A stretch of DNA of 64,000 nt from Arthrobacter bussei. GTDB taxonomy: Bacteria; Actinomycetota; Actinomycetes; Actinomycetales; Micrococcaceae. The number at the start of each line of letters is the position of its first letter. Positions within the stretch are counted from its first letter, which is position 1. Location: contig NZ_VJXX01000006.1 of the NCBI RefSeq assembly GCF_009377195.2, positions 62,001 to 126,000 on the forward strand. The letters are read 5' to 3'. Positions 37,278-46,120 of this stretch are shown here, one piece after another. The position numbers and the translations under genes are program-made. The notes beneath the pieces are model-generated. The model saw only the letters and a program-made list of their open reading frames with translations. It ran no database searches and was not told the DNA's origin.

Positions 37278-38117
37278 GTGAGCTCATCCCTGACCCTCCC
37301 CGCCGACCGCACGACCGAGCGGCCCCGACGCCTGCTCCTCGTGCTCGGCGGCGCCCTCATCGTCGCGACGTACCTCTTCCTCGTGACCGTCCAGCCGACG
37401 GAGATCGCCGGCGGGATGGGCAGCGCGGCGTCCCTCGTCTCGCTCTTCGGCTTCCTCGGCGGTGGCGCCCTCCTGGTCGGCGGGATTTTGCCGATGCTGA
37501 CCACCAGCTCCCTCGTGATCATGCCGCTCGGCATCGCCTTGAACATCGCGATCGGCCAGGTCGCGGGCTCGCTCGGGCTGCAGATCTACCTGGACGCGAT
37601 CGGCACGGTGCTCGTCGCCGTCCTCGCCGGTCCTGCAGCCGGTGCCGCGACCGGTGCGCTGAGCAACGCCGTCTGGGGGCTCTTCAATCCCTTCGCGCTG
37701 CCCTTCGCAGCGGGAGCCGCACTCATCGGCCTGCTCGCCGGACTGGCGGCGCAACACGGCGCGTTCCGGCGTGTGTACCTGGCCCCCGTGGCAGGCCTGG
37801 TGGTCGGCGCGATCGGCGGCCTCGTGGCCGCTCCCGTCGCGGTCTTCATGTTCGGCGCGGCGGGCACCTTCGGCACCAACGCCATCATCGCCGTCTTCCG
37901 GTCCATGGGGGACAAGCTGCTGGTCGCCGCCACCAAGCAGGGACTGCTCTCGGACTCGCTCGACAAGATCGTGGTCTTCGTCGTCGTCGCCCTGATCGTC
38001 TACGCCCTGCCGCAGCGCGCGGTCCGGCAGTTCCCGTTCGCACGGACCCACCGCGTCCTGGGTGCCAGGAGCGGGCAGCGCGCCAGAATGACGGCCGGAG
38101 CCGGCTCAGCCGGCTGA
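37278..38117 (+). CDS. ECF transporter S component (substrate-binding membrane subunit)
   Basis: A 279-residue integral membrane protein with about seven hydrophobic stretches and the S-component pattern around IYLDAIGTVLVAVLAGPAAGAATGALSNAVWGLFNPFALPFA. The N-terminal 20 residues are basic and cytoplasmic, and the C-terminal 35 are Arg/Ala-rich. It confers ligand specificity on the ECF module encoded just downstream (EcfT two bases after the stop). The start is GTG, with AAGGA ahead. The preceding 170-bp gap separates it from the nucleoside hydrolase and holds no gene. The substrate is inferred only from context: a nucleobase, nucleoside or vitamin. Confidence 0.85.
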   Translation: MSSSLTLPADRTTERPRRLLLVLGGALIVATYLFLVTVQPTEIAGGMGSAASLVSLFGFLGGGALLVGGILPMLTTSSLVIMPLGIALNIAIGQVAGSLGLQIYLDAIGTVLVAVLAGPAAGAATGALSNAVWGLFNPFALPFAAGAALIGLLAGLAAQHGAFRRVYLAPVAGLVVGAIGGLVAAPVAVFMFGAAGTFGTNAIIAVFRSMGDKLLVAATKQGLLSDSLDKIVVFVVVALIVYALPQRAVRQFPFARTHRVLGARSGQRARMTAGAGSAG

Positions 38118-38119
38118 CC

Positions 38120-38875
38120 ATGCCGCGCCGCCGGATCCTCAATCCCCTGACCGAGCTGCTCGCGGCGGTCCTGCTGGTGGTGCTCGTCCTCGTGGTGAAC
38201 CGGTGGGAGTTCTCCCTCGCGGTGCTGCTGCTCGTCGTCGTGCCCGCCGTCCTGACCTCCGGCAGGGCGCGGCAGATCGGCCTCGCCGTCCTCCTGATCG
38301 CCGGTCCGCTGCTCCTCTCCTCGCTGCTCCTCCACGGTTTGTTCTTCCCCGAGGGACGGACCGTCCTGCTCGACCTCGGCCCCGCCCGCGTCACCCGCGA
38401 GGGGCTTGCCTTCGCCGCCGTCATGGGACTGCGCATGAGCGTGTTCACCGGGGTGCTGCTGACGGCCGCCATGACCCTCGACGTCCCCGAGCTCCTCGCC
38501 ACGATGACGCACCGTCAGTGGAACCGGAAGCTCGTGTTCGTGGTGGGCTCCGCCGTCGGGCTCATCCCGCACGTCGCGCTCCGCTCCCGGCAGATCACGC
38601 GGGCCCAGCAGGCTCGCGGCCTCGTCGTGGGGCGCGGCCCCCTGTCGCGGGTGCGGGCCCTGCTCACGGTGACCACGCCGCTGGTCATCGGCCTCCTCGT
38701 CGACGCCTCGGAGCGGAACCGCATGCTCGGGGCACGCGGCTTCTCCTCGCCGGGCCCGCGCACGAGCTACCTACCCGACACGGACACACCCCGCCAGCGC
38801 GCCGTGCGCCGGGCGATGGCCGTCGGCGTCGGCCTCTTCTCGGTGCTCTGGCTCGGATCCGGGGTGCTCGCGTGA
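38120..38875 (+). CDS. ecfT: ECF transporter T component (EcfT)
   Basis: A 251-residue membrane scaffold that couples the ATPases to the S component. Hydrophobic helices fill residues 15-120. The two coupling-helix arginine motifs appear in the cytoplasmic part (ALRSRQITRAQQARGLVVGRGP and LLVDASERNRMLGARGF), where the Ala-Arg-Gly triplets contact the NBDs. It starts two bases after the S component and overlaps the ATPase gene by four (GTGA). Length is normal. Confidence 0.92.
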   Translation: MPRRRILNPLTELLAAVLLVVLVLVVNRWEFSLAVLLLVVVPAVLTSGRARQIGLAVLLIAGPLLLSSLLLHGLFFPEGRTVLLDLGPARVTREGLAFAAVMGLRMSVFTGVLLTAAMTLDVPELLATMTHRQWNRKLVFVVGSAVGLIPHVALRSRQITRAQQARGLVVGRGPLSRVRALLTVTTPLVIGLLVDASERNRMLGARGFSSPGPRTSYLPDTDTPRQRAVRRAMAVGVGLFSVLWLGSGVLA

Positions 38876-40422
38876 TCCGGCTGCAGAGCGGGTCCTTCGC
38901 CTACGACGACGGCGTGCCACTGCTCTCGGGCGTGACCGTCGCGGTGGAGCCGGGGGAGTACCTCGTCGTCGCGGGTGCCTCCGGGTCCGGCAAGACGACG
39001 CTCGCGCGCCTGCTCGCGGGCGCGGTGGGGACCGACGCCGGCGCGGTCTTCCGCGGCTCCCTGACCCTCGACGGCGAGACCGTCCGCTTCGAGGGTGGTC
39101 CCGCCGATCCGCGGATCGATCCGGCGGTGTGGAGTGCCTCGGTCGCGTTCGTCGCCCAGGGCGCGTGGGGCCAGCTGTCCATGATGTCGGCGACCGTGGG
39201 CGAGGAGATCGCCTTCGGGCCCTGCAACCGCGGCGTCCCGTACGAGCGGCTGCGTCGGGAGGTCGACGACGTGGCGGCGGCCCTGAAGCTGACCGAGCTC
39301 CTCGACCGCGACCCGCGACGGCTCTCCGGCGGACAGCTCCAGCGGACCATCATCGCGGCAGCGGTGGTCCAGCGACCCCGCGTGCTGGTGCTCGACGAGC
39401 CGTTCCAGGGCCTCGACGCCGGGGCCGCCGCGGACGTGTCCGCGGCGATCGACGTCCTGCGCGCCGGCGGGACCGGGGTGGTGGTCTGCGCCCCGATGCT
39501 GCCACGGACCGCCCCCGAGGGCGCCCGGATCATCGCCCTCGACGGCGGACACCCCGTGTTCGACGGGTTGCTCGCCGAGGCGCGGTGGGCGGGCCTGCGG
39601 CGCTACGGCATCGGGACGGAAGGGGACGCGCCGCGGATCGGCGCAGCCAGACCGCGCGGGGCACCGACCACGGGGGGACGCACCCTCGTCACGGTGGACG
39701 ACGTCGTCGTCCGCTATCCGTCCCCCGGCGAGCCCGGCGGACCGGGGCGCAGCGAGCGTCGTGCCCGCCGGCGCCCGCCGGTTTCCCGGGACACCCCCGC
39801 CGTCCTCGACGGCGTCAGCCTCCAGGTCCGTGCGGGCGAGATCCTCGCCGTCCGCGGGTCGAACGGATCCGGCAAGACGACGCTCCTGCAGGTGCTCAAC
39901 GGGCTCCGCCGGCCGGAGAGCGGGAGAGTAACCGTGGACGGCACACCGATCCTGCGCCAGCCCACCGGCGCCTTCGCCGGCGTGGTCGGCTATCTCTTCC
40001 AGGACACGGACCAGCAGCTGTTCGAGCGGACGGTCCTGCGCGAGGTGTCCTACGGGCCCAGGGCGGCGGGCCTGCGACGGGTCGATGCGCTCCGCCGTGC
40101 CGCCGACGCGCTGGAGGCCGTGGGACTCTCCGCGGTCGCGGACATCCACCCCTACGAGCTGGCATTCGTGCAGCGCAGGCTCGTGGCACTCGCATCCCTC
40201 ATCGCCGCGGGCCCGTCCGTCTGGGTCCTGGACGAGCCGACGGCAGGCCTCGACGAACCCGCGCGCACGGGGCTCGCGGCCCTCCTGGTCCAGCACGCGC
40301 AGGGCGGCGGTGCGGTGGTGATGGCGACGCACGATGCCGCGTTCTCCGCCGCCGTCGCGCACCGCGTCCTTCGGCTCGAGGCCGGCCTGATCCACGAGGA
40401 GAGCCCGGGCCCGGTCTCCTGA
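38872..40422 (+). CDS. ECF transporter fused double ATPase (EcfA1-A2 type), asymmetric
   Basis: A single 516-residue protein with two ABC ATPase domains. NBD1 has Walker A GASGSGKT (35-42), signature LSGGQLQR (about 151) and Walker B VLVLDEPF (about 170), but at the H-loop position it reads GVVVCAPMLPR with no histidine. NBD2 has Walker A GSNGSGKT (about 330), Walker B VWVLDEPTAGLD (about 450) and the H-loop MATHD (about 487), but its signature is YELAFVQRR in place of LSGGQ. Both defects fall on the same composite site, leaving one complete catalytic site. It powers substrate import with EcfT and the S component. Confidence 0.92.
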   Translation: MIRLQSGSFAYDDGVPLLSGVTVAVEPGEYLVVAGASGSGKTTLARLLAGAVGTDAGAVFRGSLTLDGETVRFEGGPADPRIDPAVWSASVAFVAQGAWGQLSMMSATVGEEIAFGPCNRGVPYERLRREVDDVAAALKLTELLDRDPRRLSGGQLQRTIIAAAVVQRPRVLVLDEPFQGLDAGAAADVSAAIDVLRAGGTGVVVCAPMLPRTAPEGARIIALDGGHPVFDGLLAEARWAGLRRYGIGTEGDAPRIGAARPRGAPTTGGRTLVTVDDVVVRYPSPGEPGGPGRSERRARRRPPVSRDTPAVLDGVSLQVRAGEILAVRGSNGSGKTTLLQVLNGLRRPESGRVTVDGTPILRQPTGAFAGVVGYLFQDTDQQLFERTVLREVSYGPRAAGLRRVDALRRAADALEAVGLSAVADIHPYELAFVQRRLVALASLIAAGPSVWVLDEPTAGLDEPARTGLAALLVQHAQGGGAVVMATHDAAFSAAVAHRVLRLEAGLIHEESPGPVS

Positions 40423-40474
40423 TCCGCCAGAACCGGCCGCCCCACGGGGGCCGGACTGTGCCTAGGGTGGACGG

Positions 40475-41338
40475 ATGGACGTTCTGCAGGAGAGACACCG
40501 GACCATCAGGACGGCCGGGGCCGAGCTCGCGGTCTTCGAGTACGGGCTGGACCCGCAGGAGGGCGTGCCCTCCGTCCTCCTCGTCCACGGGTATCCCGAC
40601 GACCACCGCGTGTTCCTCCCGGTCCTCAGGGAACTGGCGCGCACACACCACCTCATCGCCTTCGACACACGGAACGCCGGCCGGTCACGTCCGGTCGGAG
40701 GCGGCGGCTTCACCCTGGCGGAGCTCGTCGACGACGTGTTCGCCCTCCTCGATGCTCTCGGGACGCCGTCGGGCATCCGGCTGGTCGGCCATGACTGGGG
40801 GTCCATCCAGGGCTGGGCCGTCGTGCAGGACGAACGCGCCGACGGCGTGGTCCTCGACTACACCAGCATCTCCGGGCCCGACCTCCGCCACTTCTCCCGC
40901 TGGCTCCGGAGCCGGTTCGCTCAGGCCGGGACGATCCCGCAGGGTCTCGCCCAGGTGCTGCGCAGCTGGTACGTGGGGGCGTTCCAGCTCCCCGTCCTGC
41001 CCGAGCTGTTCTGGAAGCACGTGATGACGCGCCGCTACGAGCTCGCCGCGCGGCGCAACGTGGGCGCGGACCCGGTGCGCGGGCTCGCCCTCTACCGCAC
41101 GAACATGCGTGGTGGGGCGCGGCCGCCCCGGCGCCGCCGCGTGACGCTTCCCGTGCACGTGGTCGTCCCGCTCCGTGACCCCTTCCTCTCCCCGCACCTG
41201 GTGGACGGTCTGGAGGACTGGGTGGAGGACCTCACGGTGACCACCGTGCCCGGCGGCCACTGGTGGATCGCCGCGCGGCCGCGCGCCTTCGCTGAACTCC
41301 TCGACCCACGGCTGCGGAGGCAGGGCGACGAACCCTGA
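40475..41338 (+). CDS. Alpha/beta hydrolase (epoxide-hydrolase-like)
   Basis: A 287-residue alpha/beta hydrolase. The oxyanion-hole motif is VHGYPDDHRVF near residue 38. The nucleophile elbow is GHDWGS near 104, with Asp as nucleophile, as in epoxide hydrolases and haloalkane dehalogenases rather than the serine of esterases. The acid may be Asp in VVPLRDPFLS near 228 and the base His in VPGGHWW near 256. The HGYPDD/GHDWGS pair favours epoxide hydrolase. It starts 52 bp after the ECF ATPase in the same direction but has no obvious functional link to it. Confidence 0.85.
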   Translation: MDVLQERHRTIRTAGAELAVFEYGLDPQEGVPSVLLVHGYPDDHRVFLPVLRELARTHHLIAFDTRNAGRSRPVGGGGFTLAELVDDVFALLDALGTPSGIRLVGHDWGSIQGWAVVQDERADGVVLDYTSISGPDLRHFSRWLRSRFAQAGTIPQGLAQVLRSWYVGAFQLPVLPELFWKHVMTRRYELAARRNVGADPVRGLALYRTNMRGGARPPRRRRVTLPVHVVVPLRDPFLSPHLVDGLEDWVEDLTVTTVPGGHWWIAARPRAFAELLDPRLRRQGDEP

Positions 41339-41356
41339 CCGGCTCGGGCGTGCGGA

Positions 41357-44300
41357 CTACGCCTCCAGCAGCCCCCGGATGTCCTCCGCTGTGAGCGCGG
41401 AACTGAACACGGCGTCGTCGTCCATCACCGAGGTGAAGAGCTTCGCCTTCTGCTCCTTGAGCTTCATGACCTTCTCCTCGATGGTGCCCTTGGACACCAT
41501 GCGGTAGACCATGACGTTCTTGGTCTGGCCGATCCGGTGCGTGCGGTCCACGGCCTGCGCCTCGGAGGCGGGGTTCCACCAGGGATCGAGCAGGAAGCAG
41601 TAGTCCGCCTCGGTGAGGTTCAGCCCGAAGCCGCCGGCCTTGAGGCTGATGAGGAAGACGGGCGCGTCCCCCTCCTTGAAGGAGTCGATGACCTCGCCGC
41701 GACTGCGGGTGGAACCGTCGAGGTAGGCGTACGGGATGCCGCGGGCGTCCAGCTGCTCGGCGGCCTTCTTCAGGTAGGACGTGAACTGGCTGAAGACGAG
41801 GGCGCGGTGCCCCTCGGCGATGATGTCGTCCAGGTTCTCGAAGAGGACCTCGAGCTTCGCGGACGGGACGCCCTCGTGCTCGGGATCGACCAGGGACGCG
41901 TCGAGGCTGAGCATGCGGAGCAGCGTCAGCGACCGGAACACGATCATCCGGTTGCGGTTCATGTCCTCGATCAGACCCAGGAGCTTCTGGCGCTCTCGCT
42001 GGAGGTACGTCTCGTAGATGTGCCGGTGCTCCGGGTGCAGCTCCACCTCCAGGACCTGCTCCTGCTTGGGCGGGAGGTCCGAGGCCACGGCTTCCTTGGT
42101 CCGCCGCATCATGAGGGGCCGGATGCGCTTGCGGAGCCGGACGAGCGGACGGTTGTCGCCGATCTTCTCGATCGGCGTCCGGTAGTCCTCGGTGAACTTC
42201 CGCGGTGAGGGGAACAGCCCCGGTGCCACGATGTTGAAGAGGGACCACAGCTCCATGAGGTTGTTCTCCATGGGCGTGCCGGTGATCGCGAGCTTGAAGG
42301 GGGCGTCGAAGTCCTTCGCCGCCTGGTGCACCTTAGACGCGCGGTTCTTGACGAACTGCGCCTCGTCCAGGATCAGGCCGGACCACGTGAGGTCCTGGTA
42401 CGCCGGGAAGTCGAGCCGGAAGAGCGTGTAGGACGTGATGACGACGTCGGCGTCGCCCACCTGGTCGCGGATGGTCGAGCCGGAGGCGCCCTGCGTGTCG
42501 GTGATCGACACGACCTTCAGCCCCGGCGCGAACCGGTGCGTCTCGTTGGACCAGTTCGGGACCACGGAGGTGGGCGCGACGACGAGGAACGGCGCCGCCG
42601 GTGCGGTGCTCTCCTTCGCATGCACCATCAGGGCCAGGGCCTGGAGCGTCTTCCCCAGACCCATGTCGTCGGCGAGGACGCCACCGAGCTGGTGCCGCCA
42701 CAGGAAGGCGAGCCAGCTGAAGCCTTCGGCCTGGTACGGGCGCATCTCGGCGACCAGGCCGGCGGGCGGCGGGGTGGCAGCGACGTCCTCGAGGGTGAGC
42801 AGGCCGCTCACGGCGTCGCGCCAGGACTGTGCCTGCTCCGTCTCCTCCGCGAGGTCCTCGAAGTCCGCCCAGAGCCCGGCCTGGTAGCGGCTGATCTGCA
42901 GCCCCGACTCCGGGTCCCACTCGGCGAGGGACCGCGCCTCCTCGATGAGGTCACGCAGCTGGTCGAAGACGGGCTGCTCGAGGGAGAGGTAGGTGTCGTC
43001 GACGAGCTTCAGCTTCTTCCGGCCCTGGGCGAGGGCGCGGAACACCGAGTCGAAGGGGATGGTGCGGCCACTCACCGTGACCATGACGCCGAGGTCGAAC
43101 CAGTCGCGGTTGTCGGTCTCGACCGTGCTGATGCGCAGCGTCGGGGTCTCGGTCAGTTCGCGGTAGTCGGGCTTCTCGCCGACGACGTCCACGCGCATGC
43201 CCTCGACCTGCAGCAGCCGCGGCAGGGCCTCCTCGGCGAACTCGACGGCCTGCATGTCCTCGAGCCTCAGGTCCTTGAGGGGGAGGGCCCCGAGGGCGGA
43301 GCGTGCGGCACCCGCGAGGGCGTCCTCGGCGTCGGCGTCGCGGTAGCCGTCGTCACTGCCGGGCCCGCCCCTGCGGAAGGGCCGGCGCTGGACGGCGTCA
43401 CCCAGCGGGTAGTCGAAGTGCCACCCGAGGTTCACCGCCCCGTTCTCGCCGTAGGCTGTGGTCAGGACGAGCACGGGGGGCTGGATTTCGGGGAGTTCCA
43501 CGCTGCCGTCGCTGCTGGCCACCTGGATGGACTGCCGGAGCTTCGGGTAGTACTCCTGCAGGAAGAGGGAGGTCTCCTCCTCGGGTACCACGACGGGCCG
43601 GCCGCGCTGCAGCAGCTCGATGTCCTTCGCCGTCAGGCGGCGTGAGGTCGGGGCCAGCGTGATCGTGTCACCGGGGGAGACGGTGTAGATGCCGTGGGTG
43701 CTGATGACGTGGGCCGTGTCGGAGGGGTGGGGCAGGCCGTCGATGTCGAGGGCCGGGCACAGCTGCAGGCCGCCCTCCTCCGTCCTCGTGGCGTCCAGCT
43801 TCAGGGTGGCCCGTCCGGCGAGCTCGATCGAGACCGACTTCTTCGAGCCGACGAAGGCGATGCCGAGACGCTGCGCCTCGTCCAGCAGCTGCCAGAGGAG
43901 CGGGTTGCTGAAGTCGTCGAGGTACAGCCAGGAGTCGTTGTTGCCGAAGTAGTTGACGCCGGTCCCGCGGTGCAGCGCGGGGAACTGCGAGAACCAGCGG
44001 TGCTGGTCGGCGTCGAGCTTCAGCCCGTAGGTCTGGTAGCTGATGCTGCCCCAGGACAGGTTGTTCTTGATCCACTTGCCCTTGCCGTTCTGGCTGACCG
44101 GACGGACGCCGAGGCGCGTGTTGAGCATGCGCTGTCCCTGACGTTCCGCGGCGGACCCCCATCGCTGCACGGCCACCTCCGGTGTCCGGAGCTCGAACTG
44201 GAGGCCCAGCTGCGTCAGGGGGGCTGCGCCGCCCGGCACGGCCTCGGTGTCGGCGTCGAGCAGATCCGTGAGCGAGGCCTGCCAGCCATCCGGCGGTCCG

Positions 44301-44656
44301 GGGCGGGACGCCGGGCGGGCGCCGAGCTCACGCTCGTGCTGCGCCAGGAGGTTCTCCGTGTTGCTCTGCAGGGCGGTGGCCGCCACATGCTTGCAGTCCG
44401 CGCCGACGGGGCAGCTGCAGAAGTTCTCGAGCGGACGGAACCGGCCGTCGCCCTTGATCCCCAGGCGGAGCTTCGTCCGGTAGTCGTTGGGCGCCGAGCC
44501 GCGCACCTTGCCGGTGAGCAGCTTCGCGTCGGCGTCCCAGGCGAGGGAACTGACGGCGCCGTCCTTCGCGTAGGTCTGCCCGCGCTGGAAGGCCGCGCCT
44601 CCCACGATCCGGATGATGTCGGTGACATCGACCATGGGGTGGGTGGAATTGGGCAT
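41357..44656 (-). CDS. SWIM zinc-finger SNF2-family helicase/translocase
   Basis: A 1099-residue SF2 DNA translocase. A SWIM zinc finger, CSCPVGADCKH, lies near residues 82-93. A long middle region of unknown fold reaches to about 620. The SNF2 motor then follows: Walker A DDMGLGKT near 663, DEAQ-type box LILDEAQFVKN near 760, and the helicase C lobe with YLDGSTRSRGEVIDSF and the motif VI arginine finger VDRTHRIGQTKNVMVYRM near 1040. Bacterial SWIM-SNF2 proteins remodel DNA-protein complexes, but their roles are poorly known. Both ends look complete. It stands alone on the minus strand. Confidence 0.92.
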   Translation of the reverse strand: MPNSTHPMVDVTDIIRIVGGAAFQRGQTYAKDGAVSSLAWDADAKLLTGKVRGSAPNDYRTKLRLGIKGDGRFRPLENFCSCPVGADCKHVAATALQSNTENLLAQHERELGARPASRPGPPDGWQASLTDLLDADTEAVPGGAAPLTQLGLQFELRTPEVAVQRWGSAAERQGQRMLNTRLGVRPVSQNGKGKWIKNNLSWGSISYQTYGLKLDADQHRWFSQFPALHRGTGVNYFGNNDSWLYLDDFSNPLLWQLLDEAQRLGIAFVGSKKSVSIELAGRATLKLDATRTEEGGLQLCPALDIDGLPHPSDTAHVISTHGIYTVSPGDTITLAPTSRRLTAKDIELLQRGRPVVVPEEETSLFLQEYYPKLRQSIQVASSDGSVELPEIQPPVLVLTTAYGENGAVNLGWHFDYPLGDAVQRRPFRRGGPGSDDGYRDADAEDALAGAARSALGALPLKDLRLEDMQAVEFAEEALPRLLQVEGMRVDVVGEKPDYRELTETPTLRISTVETDNRDWFDLGVMVTVSGRTIPFDSVFRALAQGRKKLKLVDDTYLSLEQPVFDQLRDLIEEARSLAEWDPESGLQISRYQAGLWADFEDLAEETEQAQSWRDAVSGLLTLEDVAATPPPAGLVAEMRPYQAEGFSWLAFLWRHQLGGVLADDMGLGKTLQALALMVHAKESTAPAAPFLVVAPTSVVPNWSNETHRFAPGLKVVSITDTQGASGSTIRDQVGDADVVITSYTLFRLDFPAYQDLTWSGLILDEAQFVKNRASKVHQAAKDFDAPFKLAITGTPMENNLMELWSLFNIVAPGLFPSPRKFTEDYRTPIEKIGDNRPLVRLRKRIRPLMMRRTKEAVASDLPPKQEQVLEVELHPEHRHIYETYLQRERQKLLGLIEDMNRNRMIVFRSLTLLRMLSLDASLVDPEHEGVPSAKLEVLFENLDDIIAEGHRALVFSQFTSYLKKAAEQLDARGIPYAYLDGSTRSRGEVIDSFKEGDAPVFLISLKAGGFGLNLTEADYCFLLDPWWNPASEAQAVDRTHRIGQTKNVMVYRMVSKGTIEEKVMKLKEQKAKLFTSVMDDDAVFSSALTAEDIRGLLEA

Positions 44657-44817
44657 AATTCCATGCTCTCACGTGGCGGTGACGCTCCCGGGCCACGAGG
44701 CAACCTGTTCACCCGGGGCACGACCGACGGTGGGTCAAGCGGCTCGACCGGGGCGGGCTCTGCCCTACTGTTGGCGGGGGGACTGATCATCAACGGGGTG
44801 GGCGGAAGAGGGCGTAC

Positions 44818-46119
44818 GTGTTCGAGGCAGCGAGCATCATCTATGCAGCGGCAGGACTGGCGGTCCTCGCGGCAGCACTCCTGCCACGGCTGCTCATGCG
44901 GGCCCCCGTCTCGATGCCGATGGTGTTCCTCGCCGCGGGGATCCTGGTCTTCAGCGTCGGCAAGGACCTCCCGGACCCCGATCCCGTGGCCTACAGCGAC
45001 GTCACGATCCACCTGAGCGAGGTCTGCGTCATCATCTCGCTGATGGGCGCCGGCCTGGCCCTCGACCGGAAGGTGGGATGGCGTCGCTGGTCCACGACCT
45101 GGCGCCTCCTCGGGATCGCGATGCCCCTGTGCATCCTCGTCCTGACGCTCATGGGCATGTGGATGCTGGGCCTCGGGCTGGCCTCCGCGCTGCTGATCGC
45201 GGCGGCGCTCGCCCCGACCGATCCCGTCCTCGCCTCCGAGGTGCAGGTGGGGGAGCCCTCGGAATCCGAGGAGGACCTGGAGGCGGAGGACGAGGTGCGG
45301 TTCGGACTGACCTCCGAGGCCGGCCTCAACGACGGCCTCGCCTTCCCGTTCGTGTACCTCGCCATCCTGATGAGCACGGTGGGCATGTCGCCGGCCGCGT
45401 GGGGCGTGGAGTGGATCCTGCTCGACGTCCTCTGGCGCATGATCATCGGCTGTGCCTTCGGCTTCGGGATGGGCAAGCTGCTCGGCCGCATCTTCTTCCG
45501 CACGCCGATCAAGAGCGTCCGCCTGGCCAACTACTCCGAGGGGTTCGTCGCCCTCGCGGCGACCTTCCTCACCTACGGACTCACGGAGTCGGTGGAGGGC
45601 TACGGCTTCATCGCGGTCTTCGTGTGCGCCGTCACCCTCCGCGCCGGAGAGCAGACCCACGGGTACCACGGTGTGCTGCACAGCTACATCGAGCAGCTCG
45701 AACGCCTGCTCACCGTCGTGGTGCTGGTCCTGCTGGGCGGGGCCGTGGCGCGAGGCCTGTTCGAGGGCCTGCGACCGCTGGAAGTGGTGGTCGCCGTCGC
45801 GTTCATCCTGCTGGTGCGGCCCATCACGGCGTGGATCAGCCTGGCCCGGGGCAAGACCGGCCCCTGGGAGCGCCGCACGCTCGCCTTCTTCGGGGTGCGC
45901 GGCATCGGGTCCGTCTACTACCTCAGCTACGCCCTCTCGAAGGGCGAGTTCGGCGCCGACGAGAGCACGCTGTGGCGCGTCGGGGGGCTCGTGATCGTCA
46001 TCTCGATCGTCATCCACGGCATCACCGCCGCGCCCGTCATCAACGCCCTCGACCGCGCGCGGCAGCGTAAGGCACGGGAGCAGGGCGACGAGGCGCAGGC
46101 GCCCAACACCCCCGTCTGA
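44818..46119 (+). CDS. Cation:proton antiporter (CPA1/NhaP type)
   Basis: A 433-residue membrane antiporter with about twelve helices that exports Na+ or K+ against protons. Conserved family segments are ALAPTDPVLASEVQVGEPSE (the T-D-P site near residue 137) and LTSEAGLNDGLAFPFVYLAI (the N-D pair near 176), then YGLTESVEGYGFIAVFVCAV. The final segment FFGVRGIGSVYYLSYAL contains the RG(I/P)GS element. The GTG at 44818 follows GGAAGAGG. An acidic insert (SESEEDLEAEDE) sits between the two sites and is uncommon. Confidence 0.9.
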   Translation: MFEAASIIYAAAGLAVLAAALLPRLLMRAPVSMPMVFLAAGILVFSVGKDLPDPDPVAYSDVTIHLSEVCVIISLMGAGLALDRKVGWRRWSTTWRLLGIAMPLCILVLTLMGMWMLGLGLASALLIAAALAPTDPVLASEVQVGEPSESEEDLEAEDEVRFGLTSEAGLNDGLAFPFVYLAILMSTVGMSPAAWGVEWILLDVLWRMIIGCAFGFGMGKLLGRIFFRTPIKSVRLANYSEGFVALAATFLTYGLTESVEGYGFIAVFVCAVTLRAGEQTHGYHGVLHSYIEQLERLLTVVVLVLLGGAVARGLFEGLRPLEVVVAVAFILLVRPITAWISLARGKTGPWERRTLAFFGVRGIGSVYYLSYALSKGEFGADESTLWRVGGLVIVISIVIHGITAAPVINALDRARQRKAREQGDEAQAPNTPV

Positions 46120-46120
46120 G

